Assembly: GCF_037546065.1 (NCBI RefSeq)
Contig: NZ_JAWMWG010000001.1
Span: forward strand, 434,001-498,000
Direction of reading: 5' to 3'
DNA length: 64,000 bases
Source of the DNA: Holzapfeliella saturejae
GTDB taxonomy: Bacteria; Bacillota; Bacilli; Lactobacillales; Lactobacillaceae
Part shown: positions 33,255 to 44,644 of the stretch, in pieces
How positions within the stretch are numbered: the stretch's first letter is position 1
Layout of the letters: every line of letters starts with the position of its first letter
Made by a program: the position numbers and the translations under genes
The notes under the pieces: generated by a model
What the model saw: the letters and a program-made list of their open reading frames with translations, nothing else
What the model was told of the DNA's origin: nothing
Databases searched by the model: none

Positions 33255-35153
33255 AGTGCGTTTTGGGTTGGGCCCTTGGCGACTAAAAGAATCAATGTGA
33301 TCATTTTTATCAAGTAATTCTTTGGCAAACTCAGTAATTTGTTTAGAACAACGATAACTCGTATTCAATTCAATATATGTTTTAGATTCATTTTGAAAAA
33401 TATTTGGAATTTGGTCATAGGTACTATTTTCTGTATCGTAGGAACTAAAAATATTTTGCTTGTAATCACCTAAAAGCGTTAGTTTAGCTTTAGGGAAACA
33501 ATGGCGGATATAAGCCATAAATAACGGCGAGTAGTCTTGCATTTCGTCAACAAATAAATGCTTAATGGCAAAGTTTTGACCAGAACCAGTCAACAAATCA
33601 CGTAAATATAAAATCGCAATGGCATCGTCGACTCTTAAAAAGTGGTTTTCAATATCTTGATCAACTGATCGAATCATTTCTTCAAAAGTATCTTTTGAGA
33701 CGTTAGGGAGATTAACTTGCTTTAAGAACTGCAAGTAAGTTTGATAATTATCAATGAATAAATCATTATAAATGGCATCGTATAAGGGTTGATAGTCTTC
33801 TTTGGCTAACTGATAGTTTAAAATATCACGTTCTTCATCAATCGTTTCATCATGATTAACAAAATTTTCGTGATAATAGTGAAAATCAGCATCTGATAAG
33901 TTTTCGACCTGTTCTTCAACATCGCGGCTTTCAGCATGGCTTACGACACGTTTTTTAAGAAGTGCAATTAGTTGATTTTTAGTTTGTCTAAAGCGTTCAC
34001 TTAAGACAAGTTTTTGAGGCGTTTTTTGATAAATTTTTAGAATTTCATCTTGGCTAATGACAACTTCACCATTTAAAGTTAAATCATTAAAGGCTAAAGT
34101 GTCACTAGGTGTGCGTTTAAGATAGTCTTGAAGAGCTTCATAAAGAGCGAGACTTTCTTTAAACTGGCGAATAGTTTGCGCTGCTTCTGGGAATTTATTT
34201 TGATCACGCTCAAAACGATCAAATAGAGATTCAATCCGAAAACCTTCATGTCGTCTCATCAAAAAGTCAGCTAATGTCACTTGACGCATATTCTTTTCAC
34301 CTAAACTAGGCAATACCTCAGAGATATAATGACTAAATAGATGATTAGGTGAAAATAAAATAATCTGATCAGCATTGATTTCACTTCGTGAGTGATAGAG
34401 TAAATAAGCAATTCGTTGTAGAATAGCCGAAGTTTTACCACTACCGGCAACACCTTGTACGACAAGTACATCAGAAGAAGTGTCTCGGATGATTTTGTTT
34501 TGTTGATGCTGGACTGAGGCAACAATGTTTTTAAGGTGTGTATCACTGTTTTCATTTAAAACATCTTGCAACATTTCATCACCAACTGTTTCATTGGTAT
34601 CGAACATTTTGGTGATTAGACCGTTTTCAATTTTGAATTGGCGTTTTTTCAACAACTCAACATCAGCTAAGTGTCCAGTTGGCGTTTGATAACTGGCTTT
34701 ACCTAAGGTTCCGTTGTAATAAAGTGACGAAATTGGTGCTCGCCAATCATAAACGAGAAACTCGCCATCGTCATCAATCAAAGATGATGTTCCAATATAA
34801 AGTGACTCTTTTTCACCATCCTCATCGATATCGATGCGACCAAAATAAGGCGTGTTTTTGAGTAAATTCAAACTGTTTTCTTTATTTTCAAGAATTGATT
34901 CACTTTCAACGGTTAAAGCGACAAGTTGTTTTTGCTGTTGAATGGCCGCATTGGTTTCCATTTGGTCATCGACTTCAATTGTATTAACTTTAGCTGTATC
35001 ACCGTAAGAAGATTCGACTTTTCGACGTTCTTTAAAGGCAATATCCAGTTGTTCTTTTGTATCTTTAAGTTGTGTATTCACTTCATCAATGACGAAGTCA
35101 ACACGTTGTTGTTCTTGTTGTTTTTCGTTATTTTGTGTCAAAAAATCACCCAT
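33249..35153 (-). CDS. helD: HelD-type UvrD/Rep-like helicase, N-terminal part, frameshifted
   Basis: This 634-aa part has a coiled-coil N-terminus (NNEKQQEQQRVDFVIDEVNT), Walker A VVQGVAGSGKTSAIL, Walker B HLFVDEMQDYSPLF, motif III TLLGDYKQNIFSS and motif IV LNTSYRCSKQITEFA. HelD is an RNA-polymerase-associated ATPase that helps remove stalled polymerase from DNA. The frame ends prematurely (NPKRTF then TAA) before motifs V and VI, which lie in the next frame. As written the protein lacks its second ATPase half. A homopolymer sequencing error, a true mutation and a -1 slip on T5 are all possible. The start is ATG 35153 with only a weak site (AAGAA). Confidence 0.85.
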   Translation of the reverse strand: MGDFLTQNNEKQQEQQRVDFVIDEVNTQLKDTKEQLDIAFKERRKVESSYGDTAKVNTIEVDDQMETNAAIQQQKQLVALTVESESILENKENSLNLLKNTPYFGRIDIDEDGEKESLYIGTSSLIDDDGEFLVYDWRAPISSLYYNGTLGKASYQTPTGHLADVELLKKRQFKIENGLITKMFDTNETVGDEMLQDVLNENSDTHLKNIVASVQHQQNKIIRDTSSDVLVVQGVAGSGKTSAILQRIAYLLYHSRSEINADQIILFSPNHLFSHYISEVLPSLGEKNMRQVTLADFLMRRHEGFRIESLFDRFERDQNKFPEAAQTIRQFKESLALYEALQDYLKRTPSDTLAFNDLTLNGEVVISQDEILKIYQKTPQKLVLSERFRQTKNQLIALLKKRVVSHAESRDVEEQVENLSDADFHYYHENFVNHDETIDEERDILNYQLAKEDYQPLYDAIYNDLFIDNYQTYLQFLKQVNLPNVSKDTFEEMIRSVDQDIENHFLRVDDAIAILYLRDLLTGSGQNFAIKHLFVDEMQDYSPLFMAYIRHCFPKAKLTLLGDYKQNIFSSYDTENSTYDQIPNIFQNESKTYIELNTSYRCSKQITEFAKELLDKNDHIDSFSRQGPNPKRTF

Positions 35154-35249
35154 TTCTTAAAAACTTGTACAAATAAAATGACTATAACATTGTAGACCCA
35201 TTTAACAATTAAATAAACCGTAACTTTTTTAAATTTTTGCAAAAGCTTT

Positions 35250-35278
35250 TTGACAAATGAAAAAGAAGTGGCTACAAT
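35250..35278 (+). promoter_or_regulatory. Promoter of the T-box-trpS unit
   Basis: TTGACA (35250-35255) and TACAAT (35273-35278) are 17 bases apart. Confidence 0.75.
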
Positions 35279-35285
35279 ATTAGCA

Positions 35286-35530
35286 ACTTAATAAATTAGT
35301 TTCTAGTGTTTAGAGTAGTAGCATCATTGACTTTTTTCAAAGCGAGCAGTGGAAGTGAAAGACTGCAAAATAGATGATGTGAATGGACTAGACGGATGTG
35401 CTAGAAAAGTGTCGTTGCCTATAAACAACGAGAGTGTAAAGTTGCAGAGTGTAACTTTAAAAAACTGGTGGCACCGCGTAACAAATTCGTCCCGTTATAT
35501 ATTAATTGTTAATATATAACGGTTTTTTTA
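35286..35530 (+). promoter_or_regulatory. T-box riboswitch (Trp specifier)
   Basis: The Trp codon TGG sits in the Stem I specifier region at 35384-35386 (GTGAATGGACTAG). The T-box core AACTGGTGGCACCGCG (35463-35478) follows. The terminator is CCGTTATATATTA (35492-35504) against TAATATATAACGG (35510-35522) with T7. Uncharged tRNA-Trp should cause antitermination into trpS. This element and its promoter fill the gap 35154-35548. Confidence 0.92.
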
Positions 35531-35548
35531 TTATCAGGAGGAAATTTT

Positions 35549-36568
35549 ATGACTAAAAAAGAAGTTTTATTAACTGGAGATCGTCCAACAGGTAAAATGC
35601 ATTTAGGCCATTACATCGGTTCTTTTAAAAATCGTGTGAGAATGCAAAACAGTGGGCAATACGATCCCTACATTATGATTGCCGATACTCAAGCTTTAAC
35701 TGACAATGCCCGTAATCCACAAAAAATTAAAGACAGCTTGATTGAAGTTGCCTTGGATTATTTAGCTGTTGGATTAGATCCAGAAAAATCAACAATTTTT
35801 GTGCAATCACAAATCCCAGCGCTACATGAACTGACAGCTTATTATTTGGACTTAGTTTCAGTTGCACGTTTAGAGCGTAACCCAACAGTAAAAGCTGAAA
35901 TCAAACAAAAAGGATTTGGCGACAGTTTACCTGCGGGGTTTTTGATTTATCCGGTTTCACAAGCTGCTGACATTACAGCTTTTAAAGCGACAACAGTGCC
36001 AGTTGGTGATGACCAAGCGCCAATGCTTGAACAAACACGTGAAATCGTTCGTACATTTAACCATACTTATGGTGTTGATACGTTAGTTGAACCAGAAGCA
36101 GTTTTACCTCCAAAAGGCCAAGGTCGTCTGCCAGGTCTTGATGGTAATGCTAAAATGAGTAAGTCATTAGGTAATGCTATTTACTTATCTGATTCAAAAG
36201 AAGAGTTGACTAAAAAAGTGATGTCAATGTACACAGACCCAACTCACGTACGTGTTGAAGATCCAGGTCATGTTGAAGGTAACATGGTCTTCACATATTT
36301 AGACATTTTTGATCCAGATAAAGAAAAAGTCGCTCAACTAAAAGCTGATTACCAAAAAGGTGGTTTAGGTGATGTTAAAATCAAACGTTATCTAAATGAA
36401 GTTTTAGAAAAAGAACTTGCGCCAATTCGTGAACGTCGTGCTGAATTTGCTAAAGACAAACAAGCTGTTTACGATATGCTTGAAGCAGGTTCTAAAAAAG
36501 CAAATGCGATTGCTGAACAAACAGCTAAAGAAGTCAGAGAAGCAATTGGATTTAACTATTTTTCTTAA
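35549..36568 (+). CDS. trpS: Tryptophanyl-tRNA synthetase
   Basis: This 339-aa class I synthetase charges tRNA-Trp. The HIGH-type motif is [18 protein letters not shown] and the KMSKS motif is in [16 protein letters not shown]. The substrate region [10 protein letters not shown] is also present. ATG 35549 follows CAGGAGG. It matches the longer, Lactobacillales-type TrpRS (about 340 aa) with [18 protein letters not shown] inserted before KMSKS. It is regulated by the T-box just upstream. Confidence 0.97.
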   Translation: MTKKEVLLTGDRPTGKMHLGHYIGSFKNRVRMQNSGQYDPYIMIADTQALTDNARNPQKIKDSLIEVALDYLAVGLDPEKSTIFVQSQIPALHELTAYYLDLVSVARLERNPTVKAEIKQKGFGDSLPAGFLIYPVSQAADITAFKATTVPVGDDQAPMLEQTREIVRTFNHTYGVDTLVEPEAVLPPKGQGRLPGLDGNAKMSKSLGNAIYLSDSKEELTKKVMSMYTDPTHVRVEDPGHVEGNMVFTYLDIFDPDKEKVAQLKADYQKGGLGDVKIKRYLNEVLEKELAPIRERRAEFAKDKQAVYDMLEAGSKKANAIAEQTAKEVREAIGFNYFS

Positions 36569-36692
36569 TATGAGATAGACTATTTTAAAAAATAATGCTA
36601 AAAAGGGGTATCATATCTTTGTTATACTAAAGGTGTTGATGCTCCTTTTTGGGTATTATCAGTTATAATTCGTTTTGAAAGGACATAATGTA

Positions 36693-37859
36693 ATGAATTT
36701 AGAACATAATATGAGTCGTCAATTAGACCACGTGAAACCCTCAGTAATGATGAACTACAATGCTGAAGTTGCACAAATTGAAGATGTTATTCGTCTAACT
36801 GTAGGAGAACCTGATTTTAATACGCCAAAGCATATTAAAGAAGTGGCTATGCAAGCGATTAAAGCCAATGAATCGCACTATACGACACCGCAAGGCAATC
36901 CCAAATTAAGACAAGCCATGGCGAACTTTTTAGCTAAGCATTACGATGCACATTATAATGCTGAAGATGAAATTTTAGTAACAGTGGGAGCTAGTGAAGC
37001 AATTTACGATAGTTTAACGGCTATCTTAAATGAAGGCGATGAAGTTATTGTGCCGACTCCTATTTTTCCTCAATATGCGCCAATTATTGAGGCAAATGGC
37101 GGTATTGTTAAATTTCTAGATACGACAGAAGATGACTTTATCTTAAAACCTGAAAAACTTGACCAAATGATTGAAGCATCCAATGGAAAAGTTAAAGCGA
37201 TTATTTTGAACTATCCTAGCAACCCCACAGGTGTTACTTATTCTAGAGAAGAGCTAAACGCATTAGTTCAAGTCTTTAAAAAGCATGAACTGTTTGTAAT
37301 CAGTGATGAAATTTACAGCGAATTAACTTATGGTATTGATCATGTTTCAATGGGCGAGCTACTAAAAGAACAAACCATTTTGATTAATGGACTATCCAAA
37401 TCACATGCGATGACAGGTTGGCGTGTTGGAATGGTTGCCGCACCAAAAGAAATCATGAAAAAAATTAGTTTGGTGCACAAATTATCAGTGGTAACTGCGC
37501 CAACTTTTATTCAAATTACAGCAATTGAAGCCCTAGAAGCTGGCGAATTTGATGCTCAAGATATGAAAAAAGCGTACGTCAAACGTCGAGATTATTTAAT
37601 TCAGGCATTAACTGATTTGGGCTTTGAAATTAAACTGCCAACAGGTGCTTTTTATCTCTTTGCTAAACTGCCAAAGCAAGTGAATCAAAATGGGTATGCC
37701 TTTGCGCTAGACTTAGCTTATCAGGCTAAAGTTGCTTTTTCACCTGGAGAAGCTTTCTTTGGCCATGATAATTACGTTAGAATTAGTTATGCTGCCAGTT
37801 TGTCACAGTTAGAAGAAGCCGTTTCACGTGTTTCTAAATATTTAGCTAAATTAAGTTAA
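36693..37859 (+). CDS. PLP-dependent class I aminotransferase (PatA/AraT type)
   Basis: ATG 36693 lies 9 bases after GAAAGGA, giving 388 aa; the in-frame TTG 36675 overlaps that site. The fold-type I motifs are complete: TVGEPDFNTPKHI, YTTPQGNPKLRQAM, LNYPSNPTGVTY, SDEIYSELTYG and the Schiff-base lysine in INGLSKSHAMTGWRVGM, followed by YVRISYAASLSQLEEA. It should transfer amino groups between an amino acid and a keto acid. Close relatives act on aromatic amino acids or on N-acetyl-diaminopimelate (PatA), and the sequence does not let me choose. It is probably a single-gene unit. Confidence 0.9.
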   Translation: MNLEHNMSRQLDHVKPSVMMNYNAEVAQIEDVIRLTVGEPDFNTPKHIKEVAMQAIKANESHYTTPQGNPKLRQAMANFLAKHYDAHYNAEDEILVTVGASEAIYDSLTAILNEGDEVIVPTPIFPQYAPIIEANGGIVKFLDTTEDDFILKPEKLDQMIEASNGKVKAIILNYPSNPTGVTYSREELNALVQVFKKHELFVISDEIYSELTYGIDHVSMGELLKEQTILINGLSKSHAMTGWRVGMVAAPKEIMKKISLVHKLSVVTAPTFIQITAIEALEAGEFDAQDMKKAYVKRRDYLIQALTDLGFEIKLPTGAFYLFAKLPKQVNQNGYAFALDLAYQAKVAFSPGEAFFGHDNYVRISYAASLSQLEEAVSRVSKYLAKLS

Positions 37860-37864
37860 ACTAA

Positions 37865-37892
37865 TTGCATGACGGTTAGACTGCCGTATAAT
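37865..37892 (+). promoter_or_regulatory. Promoter of lemA
   Basis: TTGCAT (37865-37870) and TATAAT (37887-37892) are 16 bases apart. Confidence 0.55.
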
Positions 37893-37944
37893 TAAGTACT
37901 ATAGTTTATTAATTTATTTTTGAAGGAATGGAGTTTAATCTATT

Positions 37945-38589
37945 ATGAATCAAAACAAACGTCGTGTTAGTCCATGGGTATGGGGTATTTTGGCCGTAGT
38001 CGTTGTGATTGCAATTTTCTTTATTTCAACATACAACAGCCTAGCTAAAAGTAGTCAAGATGTTGACGCTCAATGGGCACAAGTTGAAAACCAAATGCAA
38101 CGTCGTTACGATTTAATCCCTAACTTAGTGAATTCTGTAAAAGGAAGTATGGGACAAGAACAAAAAGTATTTGGTGATATTGCAAAAGCACGTACTAGCT
38201 ATGGTAATGCAAAATCAACTCAAGAAAAAATGGATGCAAATACTCAATTGGATCAATCAGTAGGTACTTTGATTAATGTGATTGGTGAAAATTATCCAAC
38301 CTTAGGATCAAATACCAATGTCCAAACTTTAATGACCCAACTTGAAGGAACAGAAAATCGCATTGCAACCGAACGTAAACGTTACAACGATCAAGTTTCA
38401 ACCTATAACAAAACGGTTGTTGGTTTCCCTAGAAATATCGTTGCTAATATGATGGGACTAGGTTCAAAACCATACTTTAAAGCAGCAGATGAAGCTAAAA
38501 CTGCTCCAACAGTTGATTTTGGTAACACAACAGGTAGTTCGTCATCTTCAGCAGCTTTGATTCTTCCACAGTCAATGAGAGTTATCTAG
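37945..38589 (+). CDS. lemA: LemA family membrane protein
   Basis: This 214-aa protein has an N-terminal membrane helix (~11-30) followed by a coiled helical domain. The family block VDAQWAQVENQMQRRYDLIP (about 42-61) is intact, as are NTQLDQSVGTL and RIATERKRYNDQVSTYNKTV. The Ser-rich tail ends in ALILPQSMRVI. Function is unknown. LemA genes commonly sit next to a TPM-domain protein gene, as here, 4 bases downstream, suggesting a shared envelope role. ATG 37945 follows AAGGAATGGAG. Confidence 0.92.
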   Translation: MNQNKRRVSPWVWGILAVVVVIAIFFISTYNSLAKSSQDVDAQWAQVENQMQRRYDLIPNLVNSVKGSMGQEQKVFGDIAKARTSYGNAKSTQEKMDANTQLDQSVGTLINVIGENYPTLGSNTNVQTLMTQLEGTENRIATERKRYNDQVSTYNKTVVGFPRNIVANMMGLGSKPYFKAADEAKTAPTVDFGNTTGSSSSSAALILPQSMRVI

Positions 38590-38593
38590 CTAA

Positions 38594-39421
38594 TTGAGAC
38601 GACTTAATTTTAGTCTTTTAAGCGTATTATTGGTGGCCTTAATCGCGATTATTTTAGGTAGTAATCAGCAAACAACGACTGTGGATGCGATGATTAATAT
38701 CCCCAATACACCGTATTATGATGAATTAAATATTCTATCAGACAAGACTAAACAAAATATTGAAGATCAAAATCAACTTTATGCAAGAAGTAAAGAAAAA
38801 CCACAAGTGGCGGTTGCTGTTGTTAATTCCACTGAAGGTGATTTAAAGACTTATGCAACTGACTTATTTCAAAAGTGGCGTTTAGGTGATCGTAGCAATA
38901 ATAATGGTATTTTAATCCTGTTTGGTTACAACGAGGGCAGTCAAAATGTCCGAATTGAAGTAGGTTATGGGCTTGAAGGAGCTTTGCCGGATGCTTTGAG
39001 TAAGCAAATTTTGCTAAACGAACGAGATAAACTCAAGTCAAAAGATAAAGCGTTGGTTGATCAAGGGTTGAATAACGTCTTTAGTGCAGTTAGTGTGGCA
39101 ATTGATCAAGAGTACCAGTTGACCTCATTACAAGACAGTGGCGTTCAAAATAAGGTTAATCAATACCGTGAAAAATCTGAAAAAGAAAGTTCAGATAATT
39201 CAGGTCCAAGTTTATTTTCAGTTATTGTTATTATCATTATTATCATTATTTTTATTTCTCGTGGTGGTGGCTCTGGTAGAGGCGGTTCCGGTGGAACTGG
39301 CTTCTTATTAGGGATGCTACTTGGCGGATCATCTGGAAATTCATCTGGCGGTGGATTTTCTGGTGGTGGTGGTTTCTCTGGTGGCGGTGGCTCATCAGGA
39401 GGCGGCGGTGCCGATATTTAA
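38594..39421 (+). CDS. TPM-domain (YgcG-like) secreted/membrane protein with Gly-rich tail
   Basis: The start is TTG 38594, only 4 bases after the lemA stop, giving 275 aa; translation is probably coupled because the nearest site (ATGAGAG) is weak. Residues 1-30 form a signal peptide. Residues ~40-180 are the TPM domain (YYDELNILSDKTKQNIEDQN, then VRIEVGYGLEGALPDALSKQ). One membrane helix of Ile repeats (~213-225) follows, then ~45 residues of Gly/Ser repeats (GGGGFSGGGGSSGGGG). The family is linked to membrane stress and photosystem repair in other organisms; its role here is unknown. Confidence 0.87.
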   Translation: MRRLNFSLLSVLLVALIAIILGSNQQTTTVDAMINIPNTPYYDELNILSDKTKQNIEDQNQLYARSKEKPQVAVAVVNSTEGDLKTYATDLFQKWRLGDRSNNNGILILFGYNEGSQNVRIEVGYGLEGALPDALSKQILLNERDKLKSKDKALVDQGLNNVFSAVSVAIDQEYQLTSLQDSGVQNKVNQYREKSEKESSDNSGPSLFSVIVIIIIIIIFISRGGGSGRGGSGGTGFLLGMLLGGSSGNSSGGGFSGGGGFSGGGGSSGGGGADI

Positions 39422-39452
39422 ACACTCATCTAAGATGGGTGTTTTTTATTTG
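39421..39452 (+). terminator. Rho-independent terminator of the lemA-TPM operon
   Basis: AACACTCAT (39421-39429) pairs, with one G-U, with ATGGGTGTT (39435-39443), followed by T. Confidence 0.78.
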
Positions 39453-39472
39453 GTCAAATAAAGGAATAATAG

Positions 39473-39501
39473 TTGACTTCGTCTGGGTGTCGCTATATAT
39501 T
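39473..39501 (+). promoter_or_regulatory. Promoter of M-box-mgtA
   Basis: TTGACT (39473-39478) and TATATT (39496-39501) are 17 bases apart. Confidence 0.65.
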
Positions 39502-39540
39502 GAACGTAAGTTACACAAGCGTAACTAATTTATAACTGAA

Positions 39541-39762
39541 CAGTTAGGTGAGGCTCCTATATGGATATACGCTATTGCCCAGAACATCGACAGATGCCAA
39601 TGGGTCAAACAGAAACAGTCGGAGTAAGGCTTTTTCCAGATAGCTATGCAGGTTTTGCAAAACGCCATATAGTGTTAAAACTGAGCGAGTGTTCAATGTA
39701 CAATGTGTCACATTTTACCCCCTTATTTCACTTTGTATCATGGCAAACGATAAGGGTTTTCT
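39541..39762 (+). promoter_or_regulatory. M-box (ykoK-type) magnesium riboswitch
   Basis: The aptamer 39541-39692 matches the M-box consensus almost base for base: GTTAGGTGAGGCTCCTATAT, TACGCTATTGCCCAGAA, GATGCCAATGGGTCAAACAG, AGTAAGGCTTTTTCCAGATA and GCTATGCAGG. The closing stem CAGTT/AACTG is present. The expression platform is a terminator with CCCTTAT (39720-39726) against ATAAGGG (39750-39756) and a T run. High Mg2+ should favour termination and keep mgtA off. It fills the gap 39422-39810. Confidence 0.93.
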
Positions 39763-39810
39763 TAAATAGCTGAGTACTTGCCTTTTGTTTTTGAAAGGAA
39801 GTTGACAAAC

Positions 39811-42486
39811 ATGTTAGAAAAAAAGAGAAATGGTGTCATGCAACAACAGATTGAAAAAATCAAATTGTATGCACACCAAAGTAACGAAGAAGTCCTAAGT
39901 GCCTTGCACACGAGTTCTTCAGGATTATCTGAGGAGCAAGTGGCTAATCATCAAGCACAGTACGGTGAGAATAAAGTCTCCCATGGTAATGGTGATACAA
40001 AGCTTAAACAATTTATTGAAGCATTTGTAACGCCTTTTACGGTGGTGTTAGTTGTATTAGCTTTAGCATCGTTTATGACGGATTGGGTCTTTTCTGCACC
40101 ACAAGACCGATCAGTTGCGACTACAGTAATCATGTTATTAATGGTGATTATTAGTGGGTCGATGAGTTTTTTCCAAAGTCGCCGGTCCAGTAATGCTGTA
40201 GATAGCCTAATGAAGATGATTCAAGTCACAACTAATGTGATTCGTCAGGGAAAGTCATTTGAAATTGCAACTGAAAAAGTTGTTGTAGGTGATATTATTT
40301 CGCTGTCAGCCGGAGATATGGTACCAGCAGATATGCGTTTGTTACAAACTAAAGATCTATTTGCTAGTACGAGTTCACTGAATGGCGAATCTGCTCCCGT
40401 TGAAAAGATAGCAACAGCTAAGCCAAAAGATAATGATGATTATTTGAGTTATCAAAACATGGTTTACTCAGGAACTAATATTGTCAGTGGAAGTGCTATT
40501 GGCGTTGTTGTGGGTGTTGGGTCAAAAACTGTTTTTGGTCAAATCGCCGGTGAGTTATCCACCAAAACAAAACAAGTTACGGCCTTTGATAAAGGCATTC
40601 AATCAACTTCATGGTTATTAATCAGATTTATGTTGGTTGTTGCACCACTCGTTTTTTTGATTAATGGCTTGTTGAAGGGAAACTGGCTAGATGCTTTAAT
40701 TTTTGCGATTGCAACCGCTGTTGGGTTAACACCTGAAATGTTACCTGTTATTGTGACCTCCAATCTAGTTAAGGGTTCAGTTGAGATGTCAAAACATGGG
40801 ACTATCATGAAGAACATCGATGCGATTCAAAACTTAGGCTCTGCTACGGTTTTGACAACGGATAAAACGGGAACATTAACGCAAGATAAAGTAGTTTTAG
40901 AGTATCACTATGATTTAAATCACACTGAACAACCTAAAGTGTTAACCTATGCTTATTTAAATAGTTATTATCAAACAGGCTTAAAAAACTTGATGGACAA
41001 AGCTATTATTTCAGAAGCTGGTAAAGAATTAGATACCGATAAAATAAAATCAGATTACCGCAAAATTGATGAAATTCCCTTTGATTTCAAACGTCGTCGA
41101 ATGAGTGTTGTGGTTGAAAATGGTGAAGATGAACGTTTGTTAGTCACAAAAGGTGCAGCTGAAGAAATGTTGCAAGTTAGTCGTTACTATGAACTTGATG
41201 GCGAAGTTAAAGAGCTTGATGACACCATGCGTGATAAAATTTTAAAACAAATTGAATCATTAAATGAAGATGGCCTTCGGGTAATTTTATTAGCTTATCA
41301 AAAAAATCCACGACCAGCAGGTGCTTTTACAGTAGCTGATGAACGTGACTTGATTATTTTAGGTAACTTGTCGTTCTTAGATCCTCCTAAAGAATCCACT
41401 AAACAAGCACTGGAACAACTTAAGGTTGATGGTATTGATGTTAAGATTTTGACAGGAGATAACGAATTAATTACACGAGCTGTTGCCAAACAAGTGGGCT
41501 TAAATGTCGATAAAATTTACTCAGGTCAAGAATTGGAAGATAAGTCGACAGAAGAACTAGCTCAAATTGTTGAAGCTCACAATATTTTTGTTAAGTTAAC
41601 CCCCGCACACAAAAGTATGATTATTCGCCAACTTCGGGCTAATGGGCACACAGTTGCTTTTATGGGAGATGGGATTAACGATGCTCCTGCGATGAAAGAA
41701 GCGGATGTCGGGATTTCTGTTGATACGGCAGTTGATATTGCCAAAGAATCAGCTGATGTTATTCTACTTAAAAAAGATTTAAAAGTGCTAGATACGGGAG
41801 TTCGCTTAGGACGTAAGGTCTTTGGTAATACGATGAAGTATATTAAGATGACTTCAAGCTCAAACTTTGGGAATATTTTTTCAGTGGTTTTTGCCAGTCT
41901 ATTCTTACCATTCTTGCCTATGCAACCCTTACAATTATTGTTATTGAATATGATTTACGATATCTCGTGTTTAGCTATTCCATTTGATGTGATGAGTGAA
42001 AAATATTTAGAAACACCACGTCACTGGTCAACTAAGGGACTTAAAAAGTTCATGTTTTACTTTGGTCCAACCAGTTCAGTGTTTGATATTTTAACCTTTG
42101 CATTTTTATTCTTTATTTTAGGACCTGCTATGCTAGGTCATACTTATTTTGATTTGAATCAAGCACAACAACTCCAATTTATGATGATGTTTAACACCGG
42201 GTGGTTTATTGAATCACTTTGGACACAAGAAATGGTTATTCATGCTCTTCGTGATAAACGCATTCCATTCATTCAAACGAAAGCCTCATTTCCACTAATG
42301 GTTTCAACAATTGGTGCAGGAATTATTGGGACAGTGATTCCTTATCTAGATTTCGGAAAAGATTTAGGTTTTGAATTGCTACCTATTAGTTACTTGCTCT
42401 TTGTAATAGTGATGTTGGTACTTTACTTTGTTTTAGTGACAATTGTGAAAAAACGTTACTTACAACATGAAGATGAATTGATTTAA
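39811..42486 (+). CDS. mgtA: Magnesium-importing P-type ATPase
   Basis: ATG 39811 follows AAAGGAAG, giving 891 aa. This is a P-type ATPase of the MgtA/MgtB group that imports Mg2+. The phosphorylation site is TTDKTGTLTQDK, the catalytic TGE-equivalent is SLNGESAPVEK, the membrane motif is VGLTPEMLPVIV, the nucleotide-binding segment VTKGAAEEML, and the hinge MGDGINDAPAMKEADVGISV. C-terminal helices with LLLNMIYDISCLAIPFD match MgtA rather than calcium pumps. The upstream Mg2+ riboswitch supports this substrate strongly. It is a single-gene unit. Confidence 0.95.
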   Translation: MLEKKRNGVMQQQIEKIKLYAHQSNEEVLSALHTSSSGLSEEQVANHQAQYGENKVSHGNGDTKLKQFIEAFVTPFTVVLVVLALASFMTDWVFSAPQDRSVATTVIMLLMVIISGSMSFFQSRRSSNAVDSLMKMIQVTTNVIRQGKSFEIATEKVVVGDIISLSAGDMVPADMRLLQTKDLFASTSSLNGESAPVEKIATAKPKDNDDYLSYQNMVYSGTNIVSGSAIGVVVGVGSKTVFGQIAGELSTKTKQVTAFDKGIQSTSWLLIRFMLVVAPLVFLINGLLKGNWLDALIFAIATAVGLTPEMLPVIVTSNLVKGSVEMSKHGTIMKNIDAIQNLGSATVLTTDKTGTLTQDKVVLEYHYDLNHTEQPKVLTYAYLNSYYQTGLKNLMDKAIISEAGKELDTDKIKSDYRKIDEIPFDFKRRRMSVVVENGEDERLLVTKGAAEEMLQVSRYYELDGEVKELDDTMRDKILKQIESLNEDGLRVILLAYQKNPRPAGAFTVADERDLIILGNLSFLDPPKESTKQALEQLKVDGIDVKILTGDNELITRAVAKQVGLNVDKIYSGQELEDKSTEELAQIVEAHNIFVKLTPAHKSMIIRQLRANGHTVAFMGDGINDAPAMKEADVGISVDTAVDIAKESADVILLKKDLKVLDTGVRLGRKVFGNTMKYIKMTSSSNFGNIFSVVFASLFLPFLPMQPLQLLLLNMIYDISCLAIPFDVMSEKYLETPRHWSTKGLKKFMFYFGPTSSVFDILTFAFLFFILGPAMLGHTYFDLNQAQQLQFMMMFNTGWFIESLWTQEMVIHALRDKRIPFIQTKASFPLMVSTIGAGIIGTVIPYLDFGKDLGFELLPISYLLFVIVMLVLYFVLVTIVKKRYLQHEDELI

Positions 42487-42519
42487 AAAAGATTGGCGAA
42501 TTTCGCCAATCTTTTTTGT
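42484..42519 (+). terminator. Rho-independent terminator of mgtA
   Basis: AAAAAAGATTGGCGAA pairs with TTCGCCAATCTTTTTT around one T. Confidence 0.88.
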
Positions 42520-42524
42520 TGTCC

Positions 42525-42554
42525 TTGCCATTGTGAAATAAAAATCGCTATAAT
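42525..42554 (+). promoter_or_regulatory. Candidate promoter of the metG operon
   Basis: TTGCCA (42525-42530) and TATAAT (42549-42554) are 18 bases apart. A second option is an extended -10 (TGA-TATACT) at 42600-42608, closer to the gene. Confidence 0.45.
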
Positions 42555-42622
42555 TGAGAGTATACCTAAAAAGAGCAGTATTAAGAGGAATTATGATTGT
42601 GATATACTGTAAACGATTATAA

Positions 42623-44643
<2,021 letters not shown>

Positions 44644-44644
<1 letters not shown>

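Noticed and set aside
39561..39773. A 70-codon open frame on the plus strand upstream of mgtA
   Set aside because: It lies entirely within the M-box aptamer and terminator, whose bases match the riboswitch consensus; the peptide has no protein-like pattern.
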